64,000 nt of DNA from Rhinopithecus roxellana (lineage: Eukaryota; Chordata; Mammalia; Primates; Cercopithecidae), in assembly GCF_007565055.1 (NCBI RefSeq), contig NC_044556.1, positions 132,283,808 to 132,347,807 on the forward strand, in the 5' to 3' direction. The notes beneath the pieces are model-generated. The model was not told the origin of the DNA, made no database searches, and saw only the letters and a list, made by a program, of their open reading frames with translations. The first letter of the stretch is position 1, and every line of letters starts with the position of its first letter. Of the stretch, positions 47,714 through 58,190 are shown in pieces. A program made the position numbers and the translations under genes.

Positions 47714-47730
47714 GGGATCAATAATTTTTT
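47714..47730. repeat. Target-site duplication, 5' side of the CASP3 retrocopy
   Basis: GGGATCAATAATTTTTT; the partner of 45036-45052 with a single A/G difference. It fixes the 5' end of the retrocopy at 47713. Confidence 0.9.
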
Positions 47731-47808
47731 AATTTGTTTTTCAAATGTAGAACACTTTGCTCTGTCTCCCAGTGTCATCAAGAAGCCCAGAAGAAAGCTG
47801 AGGGACCC

Positions 47809-48098
47809 GGCTGGGCGCGGTGGCTCACACCTGGAACCCCAGCACTTTGGGAAGCCGAGGCGGGTGAATCATGAGATCAAGAGATCAATACCATCCTGGC
47901 CAACACAGTGAAACCTTGTCTCTACTAAAAATACAAAAATTATTTGGGTGTGGTGGTGCACGCCTGTAGTCCCAGCTACTCAGGAGGCTGAGGCAGGAGA
48001 ATCACTTGAACTGGGGAGGCAGAGATTGCAGTGAGCCAAGATCATGCCACTGCACTCCAGCCTGGCAACAGAGCAAGACTCCATCTCAAAAAAAAAAA
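47809..48098 (+). mobile_element. Alu just upstream of the CASP3 retrocopy
   Basis: A complete dimer. GAAAGCTGAGGGA and GAAAGTTGAGGAG flank it. It lies less than 100 bp from the retrocopy's 5' boundary. Confidence 0.92.
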
Positions 48099-48438
48099 TC
48101 CTGAAAGTTGAGGAGTGACCTGAGTACTAAGGCCTTCAGATCCTCCTACCCTATGGCACAGGCCCTCCCTCCTATTGTCCAGCACAGTGTCCGGCGAAGG
48201 CCATTACCCTTATATGAGGGCAGAAAATGAGCTAAAGCTCTATGGGAGAGGTGGCTCAGGTATAAATAGGCCTGTAGGAACCAAGCTCAGAGAGAGACCT
48301 GTGGCCAGTGGCTCCACAGCTATGCCCCAACCCCAGTGCACCCCTAGAGCTTGCTCCAAAAAGATTCAAAGAGTAGGAGGGGAACAAGGCAAAGGAGACA
48401 AAAAGGGGATTACTGGGAAAGCATTAGAACTATCCTGG

Positions 48439-48745
48439 GCCAGGCATGGTGCCTCACGCCTGTAATCCCAACACTTTGGAAGGCCAAGGTGGGTGGATTA
48501 CTTAAGGCCAGGAGTTTGAGACCAGCCTGACCAACATGGAAAAACCTCGTCTCTACCAAAAAAAAAAAAAATATATATATATATATATATAAATTAGCCC
48601 AGCGTGGTGATGGGCACCTGTAGTCCCAGCTACTCAGGAGGCTGCCGCAAGAGAATCACTTGAACTCAGGAGGCGAAGGCTGCAGTTAGCCAAGACTGTG
48701 CCACTGCACTCCAGCTAGGGCAACAGAGTAAGACTCTGTCTCAAA
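48439..48745 (+). mobile_element. Alu with internal (TA)n
   Basis: A complete dimer. The mid A-rich linker expanded into A13 plus about ten TA units (48571-48592). Confidence 0.9.
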
Positions 48746-48990
48746 AAAGAAAAAGAAAGAGAGAGAGGAAGGAAGGAAGGAGGGAAGGAGGGAGGGAAGG
48801 AAGGAAGGAAGGAAGGAAGGCCGGAAGGAAGGCAGGAAGGCAGGAAAGCAGAAAGGAAGGAAGGCAGGAAGGAAGGAAGGAAGGAAGGAAGAGAGAAAGG
48901 AAAATAAAGGAGACGAAACAGAAGGGAAGGGGAGGGGAGGGGAGGGGAGGGGAGGGGAGGGGAGAGGAAGGGAGGGAAGAGGAGAGGAGA
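48746..48990. repeat. (GGAA)n / (GGGGA)n purine microsatellite
   Basis: About 245 bp of purine repeat, with several runs of consecutive GGAA units and a GGGGA block at about 48928-48965. It probably grew from the Alu tail. Confidence 0.96.
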
Positions 48991-49648
48991 GTGCCCTGCT
49001 CAGGAGGTAGCAGATTTCCAAGGACCTCTGAGGGTCAGAAGAGAAGGACTGGGAGAAAGCAAGGAGTTGAGACAAGGTTCACATCAGCTCACCCACCTCC
49101 TCCTCCAGCTCTAACTATCCTTTTCATTGACAGATCTTTTTAACTGCCTTTTGTTTCTCTTATCTCCCTTACCCAGCCACCGGCATCTACCCCCACCCAC
49201 AACTTAATTGCAACACCATCTACTGAGCTCCCAGGGCCTGCAGCTGCTGCTGCCTGGGGTGACAGTCACACCCCAGTTTTTGAAGGGAATGAGCTTATGA
49301 GGTCAGGGAGGAAGGGGGAATTGGGGGCTGGGGAGAAGCAAAGCTTGGAGTAAACTTCCCAGAACTGCAGAGGGTGGCTGAGACTCTTCTTACATTGTCA
49401 CTGCGGTCAGAGCCTTGAGCCACTGTCAAGTGTTGGGTTCAGAGTGGGTGGGTGTCCAAGGAGAAGAAACTGGAAACAGCAGGGAGGAAAGGGCAGGCAG
49501 AAAAGTGTTGTGGGTAATTCCTACTGGGAGAATTGATAACTTTTGCATTCACCTGGCAGGGCCCTCTGGAAGCGGCAATAAGTTGACATCTGTTCTTAGC
49601 TACTAATGCCAAATAGATTACTTGACAGTAGTTTAATATGCACAACTA
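48991..49648. other. Unassigned unique sequence
   Basis: Strong-looking acceptor (pyrimidine tract then CAG at about 49181) followed by a long open frame that ends at 49352, but no good donor. No gene supported. Confidence 0.5.
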
Positions 49649-49651
49649 GGA

Positions 49652-49654
<3 letters not shown>

Positions 49655-49710
<56 letters not shown>
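49655..49710. repeat. (TG)n microsatellite
   Basis: About 27 TG units, followed by a GGGTGG/GGGAG-rich tail. Confidence 0.97.
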
Positions 49711-49711
<1 letters not shown>

Positions 49712-50029
49712 GGTGGAGGGAGAGTGGGTGGGTGGAAGGGGAGGGAGAGGGAAGATCTTTCGAGAGGGTAGGAGGACTATCTGCATTCCTCCAAATTTCT
49801 GGAGAAAGAACTTGATAACAAATTCAGAAAAGTATATTAAGTCCTGGGGGATTCTGAGCCAATCTTTCCACAGCTGGATATGTCAACATCTGTCCTTCGG
49901 TCCTCCTTGTCCTCAGTTTCTTTTTTTTGGAAAATTGACCCTGCTTTGATAAGAATGTCTGTGTTTTTGAAAAACATAACCCATCACGTATGATCTCCAT
50001 GGCAATGATATTTTGCTATAAGAGACAGT

Positions 50030-50310
50030 AGTAGGATGTGGTGGTAAGAACATGTACCTCAGAACCAGACACCTGGGTAAAAGTCTGACACTGACAGTTA
50101 CAAGCTGGGTGAGCAGTTTGATCACTTGCAAAGTTGGTTGACACTAGTTCCTTCCTCACACAGTTGTTGTAAGAAATGAATGACAGGTTCTGAGAACACG
50201 CAGTAGAATAAAAAAAAAAGAAAGAAAGAAATGAGTGGGCATATGCACCGTGCTGAAGCACAGAGCCTGGCATGTGGTCAGCACTTAGCAGGCGAGGGCT
50301 GCTGTGATCA
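50030..50310 (+). mobile_element. MIR SINE
   Basis: Forward MIR order: GTGGTGGTAAGAACATG, CACACAGTTGTTGTAAG, GAGCCTGGCATGTGGTCAGC. Confidence 0.7.
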
Positions 50311-51189
50311 CTGCATAAGGTCAGCACCCTCCGTATGACCCCACCCCAAATCCAGCCACTCCAGATATGTAGCGATGAACTAAGCATTAGAGCACGGGGC
50401 CTAACGATGGCATGGTTGCAGGCCAAATCCTGCCTGCTGCCCACTTAGCCCAAGAGTTAACATTTTTCTACATTTTTTAATCACTGGGGTACAAAAAGTC
50501 AAAAACAAGAATATTTCATGCCACATGAAAAACATATGAAATTCAGACTTCAGTGTCCATAAATGAGTTTTCTGAAGCACAACCACATTCATTTGTTTAT
50601 GTATCTTCTCTAAGACTGCTTTTCCGCTGCAACGACAGAGCTGAGCAGGTACAACACAGATGTATGACCCACAATGTGTAGAATATCTACCATCTGGCCT
50701 TTTACAAAGAAAGTTTGATCAGCCTTGCATTAGAGGATCAGCAGTCCAATTCCAGCCCTGCTTCCCACCTTCCAAATAGAGATAACACTTTCTCTTCTGT
50801 CACTGAAAAACCCTCACCAGCATGCACGTGCACACGTGCGCACATACACACACACACAAACACACCCCACATGCCATTTGGCTCATTCACCATGATGCTG
50901 TTAACACCAGCTGGCCTCCACTTTGGAAAGTGTAAGACTAGATTAGGCTATAAAGCATTACTGTTATTTTCTAAGCAAGCACTTGGGGGTGGTGCAATCC
51001 CAGTCAACACTACTGCAACAACTCAATGTGCTCTTTGTTCTCCAAGCCCTTGATCTTTCATTCTTATTACTACTTCTCAGGGCCTGCTGTGTCCATTTGA
51101 ACTGGCTGAGCTGGAAAAAATATGAGTTGGGTTTTGTTTACACCTTAATCAGCTGACTAGAAAGGGGTTAGAAAGAAGAGAGTGAGGAA
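50311..51189. other. Unassigned unique sequence
   Basis: A short CA-rich tract near 50830-50870. No gene supported. Confidence 0.55.
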
Positions 51190-51770
51190 GCATTAAAATA
51201 CATACATTACTGAGTGTTCGCTATATGCCAGGCACTCTGGAATTACAGTAATGTATTAATACGGAAAGGTCCCTGAGAGAGGGAGAGACAAACAAAAAGG
51301 CAAGTAGTTATAAAATAATGGAATAATTCCTATATAGAGACATAAACAAAGCGCTGAGGGAATAAAAACTAATTCTACTAGGTTTTGAAGAGGAGCATCA
51401 GGAAAAGTCACAGGGGGGTGACAGCTTTGGCCTAGGAGGCTTTGAAGAGTGGGGAAAGTTGGTTAGGTGAGAAAAGAGGGTTTATCCTTGGTGAACAGGA
51501 AAACAGCAGCAGCAAAAGCAAAGAGCAAAGAGGGAGGAGGACATGTATGGCACGTTCAATCAGCAGGGGGTGCAGGAGGAGATTCCGGGAGACAGGCTGG
51601 GGCTGGACTGCGGAGAAGCCTCTGTACCACCCTCAGGGGATGGTACTTTATCCTGGAGGTGATGGAGAGTCTGCAGATTTTTAAAAGAGGGGAGAGAGAA
51701 AATCAGATGTGTGCTTTGAAGATGATCATTATCAGAAGCAACGTGGAGGGATGTGCTGACACAAAGAAAA
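51190..51770. repeat. Old dispersed repeat of unassigned family, copy F
   Basis: Phrases 'TGCCAGGCACTCTGGAATTAC', 'GCCTAGGAGGCTTTGAAGAG' and 'GGTACTTTATCCTGGAGGTGATGGAGAG' follow the family order. Confidence 0.5.
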
Positions 51771-51926
51771 CCCCAGGGCATACCAGCATCTAATTGGATG
51801 CAAGGCAAGAGAAGCCACCTAAAGATGGGAAAAAGAAGAACCCAGAATGAAAAGTATTGCCAAAGCTTTGAAGAAGGAAGTTTCAGAAGTTTCTCTGCCT
51901 CTGGAGAGGGTCAAGAGAATTAAAAA

Positions 51927-52121
51927 CAAGAACAAACAAACAAAACCCCACAAAGCACAAACTCTCTCAAATAATGGATTCCCATAAAGCTCACTTGGAA
52001 TTCTGTGAAAGGGTAACACCTTGGAGAGTTATAAAAATCAATTGTCCTGCTTCCAGAACTCAGTGCCTAGGGTTAATAAACTGGAAAGCAAAGGTGTTTT
52101 CCAAGACAGACAATTGGTTTT
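51927..52121 (+). repeat. Diverged inverted repeat, arm A
   Basis: Pairs with the reverse complement of 52343-52511. A 23-bp identical core (51994-52016) and a nearly identical GTGTTTTCCAAGACAGACAA block anchor it; the rest is diverged with indels. Confidence 0.85.
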
Positions 52122-52342
52122 GATGGGCACCAAAAAGAAGCTATTGGGTTTGCAAAAAGGAGTCACTGGTGACTCAGCCAGGAAACATTTCAGTAGAGTA
52201 ATAGGAGCAGAGACAAATTTACGTGGTTTCAGAAGTCAGTGAATTTGAAGAAATAGAAACAAGGAGTAAAGCATGCACTTTCAAAAGTGGCATTTCTACA
52301 ACTATTTTATGCTTTCCTAGTTTCTTTTTCTCTCTCTCTCTT

Positions 52343-52511
52343 AAACACCAATTGTCTGTCCTGGAAAACACTTCTGCTTTCAATTCACTGGGTGCTGTGT
52401 TCCGAAAATAGACCAATCCATTTTCAAAACTCTCCAAGGTCACATTTACCCTTTCACAGAATTCCAAGAGGGTCTTACAGGAATCTATGATTTGTAGGGG
52501 TTTTGTTCTTG
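52343..52511 (-). repeat. Diverged inverted repeat, arm B
   Basis: The partner of 51927-52121 with a 221-bp spacer. The 23-bp core is at 52446-52468. A 166-codon minus-strand open stretch overlapping it begins with TTG, not ATG, and matches nothing I know. Confidence 0.85.
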
Positions 52512-52879
52512 CCAAAAAAGTGTTTCTAGAGAAAATCAATGAAAAGATTGAAAAGTCCCTGGGGAAGTGGGGGTAGAGCCCACAGGATGGGTTCCCCTGT
52601 AAAGGGGTCTGCCATGGTTCTGCGTAGGGAGTCAGTCTTCCTCTCTCTCCAGTGAGCGGCACGGTGCCACTGAAGGAAAAGGGGGTGGCTGCACTCTCAA
52701 GCTTCTCTTCTAACACCAAGCTTTCTTTCCTACTTTAGCTTGAGACCAACAAAAAGTGGAGAACTTAGGGGTAGTATGGGACCAGGTCCCTGGTGAGCTG
52801 GGTTCTAGTTCCAACTCTACTTCTTATCCCCAGGTTCTACCAAAGGAGAGAGTTTTCCTACTCTAGTTTGATTTTCTTA

Positions 52880-53370
52880 AAATGCAAATATGATTAATAT
52901 ATTTGCTTAAAACCTTCAGTGATTTCCTTAGTAAGAACAAACAGCACCTTCCACATCTAATAGCTGCTAGATCTCTCCTCCAATTCTCTTGTCCAAACAA
53001 ATGGATTTTTTTTCTTCCAAAGCAACATGCTGTCCTCTATCCTTGTAGCTTTGAAATGTACTAATCCTCTCCCTAGATGCCTCCATTTTCACACTATCTG
53101 GCAACCTTGAACTCCTCTCAGTTTTGATGCCAGCTTCTTCAGGGAACTCTTTTCAATTCCCTAGGCTTGGTTAGACCCCTAGATCAGATTATATATTTAT
53201 TTCCTAGCACTCAAATGCCTTGTGTCAGTTCTTTAAGGTCAGTCTCTCCTACTAGATTAAGCATCCATCAGGGCAGGGAGCTGATCTGCCTTTTTACTAC
53301 TAAGACCCTAGCACCAAGCATCAAAAAATGAATAACATGTTCTCTTGTTGATTCATTCATTCATTCAATA
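52880..53370 (+). mobile_element. L2 LINE 3' region
   Basis: L2-like, including GATTAAGCATCCATCAGGGCAGGGAGC and a TTGATTCATTCATTC end. Confidence 0.7.
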
Positions 53371-54635
53371 TGTTGTAAGTAGCTGATCATACAACATATG
53401 AAAAATCTCTTCAAAAAATATAAGATCCAAATATTTGGAACATTTTCTGAAGAAAAATGCAGTCAATGTAAATCTAGTCAACAGTCCTGGAGCCAAAACT
53501 CAAAATGTGCCTTTATAATAAAGAATGATACTATTATGATTACTATCCAGGACTTCAAACTGGTTTTTATATCTCATTACTTTTATAATCAAATTATTAT
53601 ATTAATATGTCACAAATAATATATATTTGATCTCAGACAGGTCATTATATCTTAGTACCAGAAGGGATCTTAGAGAGTTCCTAACTCTACTCCTTGGATT
53701 TTTGGGGACTATATCAAATTTAAATATCCTAGATCCCATAAATCATTGACATTTCACAGAAATTCTAATATTCCTACAAATAATATCTGAAAGAGTTAAG
53801 TTAGCAAACATCACAATGACTTAGTAAACTGAGTTCATCAAACACGCAAATATGAGTAAAATACTCTACCTACTTCTATTGTAAATAAATGGTGAGAATT
53901 ACAATTCTCACCATTTTGTTCACTAAAATTTTTTCCCTGAACTTTTTTATTAAATTGCCCAAATCTTTGAATGATACTTGATATATTTTTACAAATATAT
54001 ACAACCATAAAGCTGCCATTCAGATCAATATATACATTATCCATACCTCATACACTGCCCTCTGCCCCATTCTGATCAACCTCTGGCCAATGTGCCCAGT
54101 GAATTAAACCTTCTTTAATATAAAACATTACAAACACTGAAGTATTTTTGACTACACTTGTTTCTTTTGTCTATCTTTAATAAAGATAATTCATTCATGC
54201 AATTTCAGTGTTTTATATCTTTGTACCACTTCCTATATAAATAAAATCACAAATCAGGATAAAAACAATTCTTTTGAGCCATAGTTTGTCCTCTTTGGAG
54301 TTTGGAAAATATACACACAACAATTACTTCATCTAGTCTAGCTCCCCATTTGCCTGAGCCTTTATCTGACAAAAGAACTCTCTGTTCTCAGGATTTCCAA
54401 ATGTTCTAATAAAAACATGGAGAGGAATGATTCCCCCCTCTGTCTTCAAGGATAAGGCAGATATTCTTGTTCAGATAAAGCCTCCCAGCCTCCAGGCACC
54501 TAGGCAAAATTTTAAAATCTCATCTTTCTTCATCTCTTCTGGGACTGTCTCAGAAAGTTGGATTTTTTCCCCCATGCAAATTCCTCCTCCCCGACACTAC
54601 CACATTCTTTGAAAATCAAAAAGTCCAAGAGTAGA
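53371..54635. other. Unassigned A/T-rich sequence with a perfect palindrome
   Basis: 14-bp perfect arms at 53887-53900 and 53903-53916 around a 2-base centre. No gene supported. Confidence 0.6.
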
Positions 54636-54730
54636 GTTAGGCATGGGTGGCACACACTTGTAATCCCAGCTACTTGGAGGCTGAGGAGGGAGGATTACTT
54701 AATTAAGGAAAAGCAAAACAAAAAAAGAGT
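54636..54730 (+). mobile_element. Alu fragment
   Basis: CACACACTTGTAATCCCAGCTACTTGG to GAGGGAGGATTACTT; an internally deleted remnant. Confidence 0.7.
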
Positions 54731-54836
54731 TGAGTTATAGTTTCACCAAGTCTTTGTGAATACAAAATACTTAAAATGGCAAAGCCAGCATGGAAAACAT
54801 GGGGGAGACATAGACCCAGGTATCTCCTGAATGCTT

Positions 54837-54882
54837 ACCAGATGTCAGGCAGTATACTAGTATACCAGATGTCAGGCAGTAG
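54837..54882. repeat. Short tandem duplication, period 27 bp
   Basis: ACCAGATGTCAGGCAGTA occurs at 54837 and 54864. Confidence 0.95.
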
Positions 54883-54929
54883 ATTAGATAAATATGTCAC
54901 TATTCTCAAGGGGCTTACAGTTCAGTATA

Positions 54930-55215
54930 AATGATCAATAATAACAGCCAGAATAAAATCTTCATTTATGTAGTGCTTACACTGTGCAAGACATTGTGCA
55001 AAGCATTTGAAAATATATTTTTAATATATAATATATACACAATATATATGGCTTTAACACATTTTCTTGTGTTTTTAATAACTTTAATCTTCACAGCACA
55101 TTTAGGAAGAAGATATTGTTTTTAATCCCCTTTTTGATCAGTATATTGAGAGGTTAAGTAACTTGGCCAAGGTCAAGTGGTAAGAATTCAAACTAAGAGC
55201 TGAAACTAACACAAT
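54930..55215 (-). mobile_element. MIR SINE
   Basis: Reverse MIR: TTATGTAGTGCTTACACTGTGC, TTGAGAGGTTAAGTAACTTGGCC, GTGGTAAGAATTCAAAC. Confidence 0.8.
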
Positions 55216-55269
55216 TAGAAGTGAGTAATAACAAGTGCATAGATTAGGTAGACAGAATGTATATAAAAG

Positions 55270-55700
55270 CATGCTAGGAACACAAAAGAGGGACGACCTT
55301 TAGCCCAGCCTGGACAAGTCCAAAGCTTCCTGGAGGAGGTGATATTTGAGCCACACTGAATGGTGGGTGGATTAGGAAGTCAGGCAAGCGGAAGGGCATT
55401 CCAGGCAGGAATTTCAGCACCCTGGGAGAGGCAGAGGTGTGAGACAACAAACCAGTGTGGCCAGGGATACATGTGGGAGACAAAAGCAGAGGGGTGGGAG
55501 GGCAACACCACAAGGGGCTTCATAGGCCGGCAAAGGAGTGTGAAGATTTGGGCCTTATCCCGAAGGCAACAAGAGTCTCCAGGAGGATTTTAAGTAGGGA
55601 ACTGCCAAGTCAGATTTGGATGATGGTAGAGATGATTTGCAAAGTGGGAGGTGGTGAGGAAGCAGGGGAGGAAGCCTGGAAGCCAGGGGAAAGAACTATT
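55270..55700. repeat. Old dispersed repeat of unassigned family, copy G
   Basis: Phrases 'GGAGGTGATATTTGAGCC', 'GAAGGGCATTCCAGGCAGG' and 'GGATTTTAAGTAGGGAACTGCC' follow the family order. Confidence 0.5.
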
Positions 55701-55892
55701 ATGGAACTAAAAATGTCTCTACTTACCTCAGAACCATACACCACCACCATCTGTGGCCAAGGCAGCCTCACCCTAGTTTCTGACCTCACAAACAGCAGAG
55801 GCCATTTCCCCTCCCCTCCCAACTCATGGCATGCAGTCTTCTTCACCCTGCACTAAATACTTTTTCCTCCACGGGACTGTTAACTTTAGCCT

Positions 55893-56320
55893 TTTTAAAA
55901 ACAGCTTTATTGAAATACGATTCACATGCCATACAATTCACCATTTGAAGTATCAAATTCAATAGCTTTTAGTATATTCACAGAGTTGTGTATCCAGCAC
56001 CACGACCACTTTTAGAATATTTTCATTATCTCCAAGATAAACTTGCCACCCTTTAGCCACCATCCTCCAACTCCCCCATTCCCTTCAGCCCTAGGCAGCC
56101 ACTACTTTACTTTCTGCCTCTACAGATTTGTCTATTCCAGACATTTTATATAAATGTAACTATACAATATGAGGTCCTTAGTGACTGGCTTCTGTCACTT
56201 TGCATAATGTTTCCAAGGTTCATCCATGTTATTGCTTGTATCAGTATTTTATTCCTTTTTCTTGTTGAATAATATTCCACTGTATGAATATATCACATTT
56301 TATATATCTTTTAATCAGTT
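55893..56320 (-). mobile_element. L1M-type 3' fragment
   Basis: Reverse old-L1 text: TTTAGTATATTCACAGAGTTGTG, GTGACTGGCTTCTGTCACTT, GAATAATATTCCACTGTATG. Confidence 0.8.
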
Positions 56321-56570
56321 GCTAGACTAAGCCTTGGTTTTTAAACCAACTACTGTCAAAAAGGATGGGTATGTCATCGTTGGCTTATTGTAATCCTCCT
56401 CCATCCTTATAGCTTCAGTGCCAGTTCCTCCAACTGAAGTAGAGACTCATACAAAAGGATAGACAAGTGGATGCTAATGTTTCCTGTGCTAGATTATAAA
56501 CTCCATGAGGGAAGGACATTTGAGCGTCACGCAAGTGAGGTGTGGGAGACAGCAAAGAGCCTAGGCTTTG

Positions 56571-56711
56571 GCTGTGTGTGTGTATATATGTATATATATA
56601 TACACACACACACAAAACACACATACGTATACATATACACACACATACGTATATGTATATGTGTGTGTGTATATATACATATATATAGAGAGAGAGAGAG
56701 AGAAAGAGGGA
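56571..56711. repeat. Mixed (TG)/(TA)/(CA)/(GA) microsatellite, palindromic
   Basis: Alternating purine-pyrimidine blocks pair as TG-TA-CA then CA-TA-TG, followed by GA repeats running into an Alu end. Confidence 0.95.
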
Positions 56712-56992
56712 GAGAGTCTCACTCTGTCACCCAGGCTGGAGTGCAATGGCACCATCATAGCTCACTGCAGCATTGAACTCCTGAGTTCAAGGGAACCTTC
56801 CACCTCAGCCTCCTGAGTAGCTGGGACTACATGTGTGTGCCACAACACTTAGCTAATTTGTTTGTATTGTTTTGTAGAGATGAGGTCTCACTATGTTGCC
56901 CAGGCTGGTCTCAAATCCTGAGCTCAAGTGATCCTCCTTCCTTGGCCTCCCAAAGTGCTAGGATTATAAGCATAAGCCAAAGCTCTTGGCCA
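56712..56992 (-). mobile_element. Alu (J-like)
   Basis: Reverse dimeric Alu with J-like bases (CACCATCATAGCTCACTGCAG). Confidence 0.88.
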
Positions 56993-57164
56993 GAGCCTAC
57001 AATTTGGAATCAAATAATCCTGGATGTGGATTTCAGCTAAACAACTGTATGGGATATACAGCCTCTTAGGTCCCTTGCTGTAAAGTGTGAATAATAATAC
57101 AGGGTGATTGAGCACTAGTGGTTCTGTATGTAAAGTGTACTTTGTAAATTGTACCTATTACTAT

Positions 57165-57476
57165 TTTTTTTTTTCATTTATTTATTTATTTTTTGAGATG
57201 GAGTCTCACTCTGTTGCCCGGGTTAGAGTGCAGTGGTGCAATCTCAGCTCACTGTAACCTCCGCCTCCTGGGCTCAAGCAATTTTCCTGCCTCAGTCTCC
57301 CAAGTAGCCAGGATTACAGGCAAGAACCACCATGCCTGGCTAATTTTTGTATTTTTAGTAGAGACGGGGTTTTACCATGTTGGCCAGGCTGGTCTCAAAC
57401 TCCTGGCCTCAAGTGATCTGCCCGCCTCAGCCTCCCAAAGTGCTGGGATTACAGACATGAGCCACTGAGCCCAGCC
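57165..57476 (-). mobile_element. Alu (S-like)
   Basis: A complete reverse Alu with a TTTA/T tail. TTGTACCTATTACTATT and TTGTAGCTATTATTGCT flank it. Confidence 0.92.
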
Positions 57477-57499
57477 AATTGTAGCTATTATTGCTCTTA

Positions 57500-58190
57500 T
57501 TATTATATAGACCCCTTATGATTTGGCCCCTACCTACTACTTCTGGCTCACCTCCTGTCAAATCTCCCCTTGCCTTAAACTTTATACTCCATCAATATCA
57601 AACCGCTCATATTTGTTTAGTTAAAAGTTATTTGGTTTCACGCACCCATACGTTTTACATGAAGTCTGAAATGCCTAAATTACTGCACCTCCCCCGCTTG
57701 TCATGGGAATTCCATTCTCTTTGTTTTGTTTGTTTGTTTTTTATGAGATGGTGTCTTGCTATGTTGTCCACCCTGGAGTACAATGGCCATTTGCGGGCAC
57801 CATCATTGTACATTACATGCTCTAACTTGGGCTCAAGCAGCCCTCCTACCTCAGCCTCCCAAATAGCTGGGACTATAGGCATGCACCTCTGCACCTGGTC
57901 CCATCTGTGTTTCACAACCCATCCTAGGCATCAGCTCCTCAAAGAAGCCTTTTTTCCTATTCCATCTCCTAGTCAGTCCTTCTGCTGTGCTTTCTCTATG
58001 TCTTACATTTAGTACGTGCTTCTGTTCATGGACTTATCCCTCTGATTACATCATACAGTGTGTTGCTCTGATTGTTTACCTGTCTCCTGGATTATGAGTC
58101 TCTTTGGGGCAGAGGCTGTACCTACAGCACATGGTCCAGTGCCCAGAATATACTAAAAGATCAATATATTTCCACTGAATAAATGATATA
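57500..58190 (+). mobile_element. L2 LINE 3' region, split by an Alu monomer
   Basis: L2-like on both sides of the insert, ending TAAAAGATCAATATATTTCC to GAATAAATGATA. Confidence 0.7.
57725..57901 (-). mobile_element. Alu monomer (FLAM/FRAM-like)
   Basis: Reverse single-arm Alu text with a GTTTGTTT tail, inserted in the L2. Confidence 0.7.

Noticed and set aside
47441..47911. 156-codon plus-strand frame antisense to the CASP3 retrocopy start
   Set aside because: Runs through the GC-rich 5'UTR and into an Alu; composition explains the lack of stops.
52219..52719. 166-codon minus-strand open frame
   Set aside because: It starts at TTG rather than ATG, overlaps an inverted repeat, and resembles no family I know.
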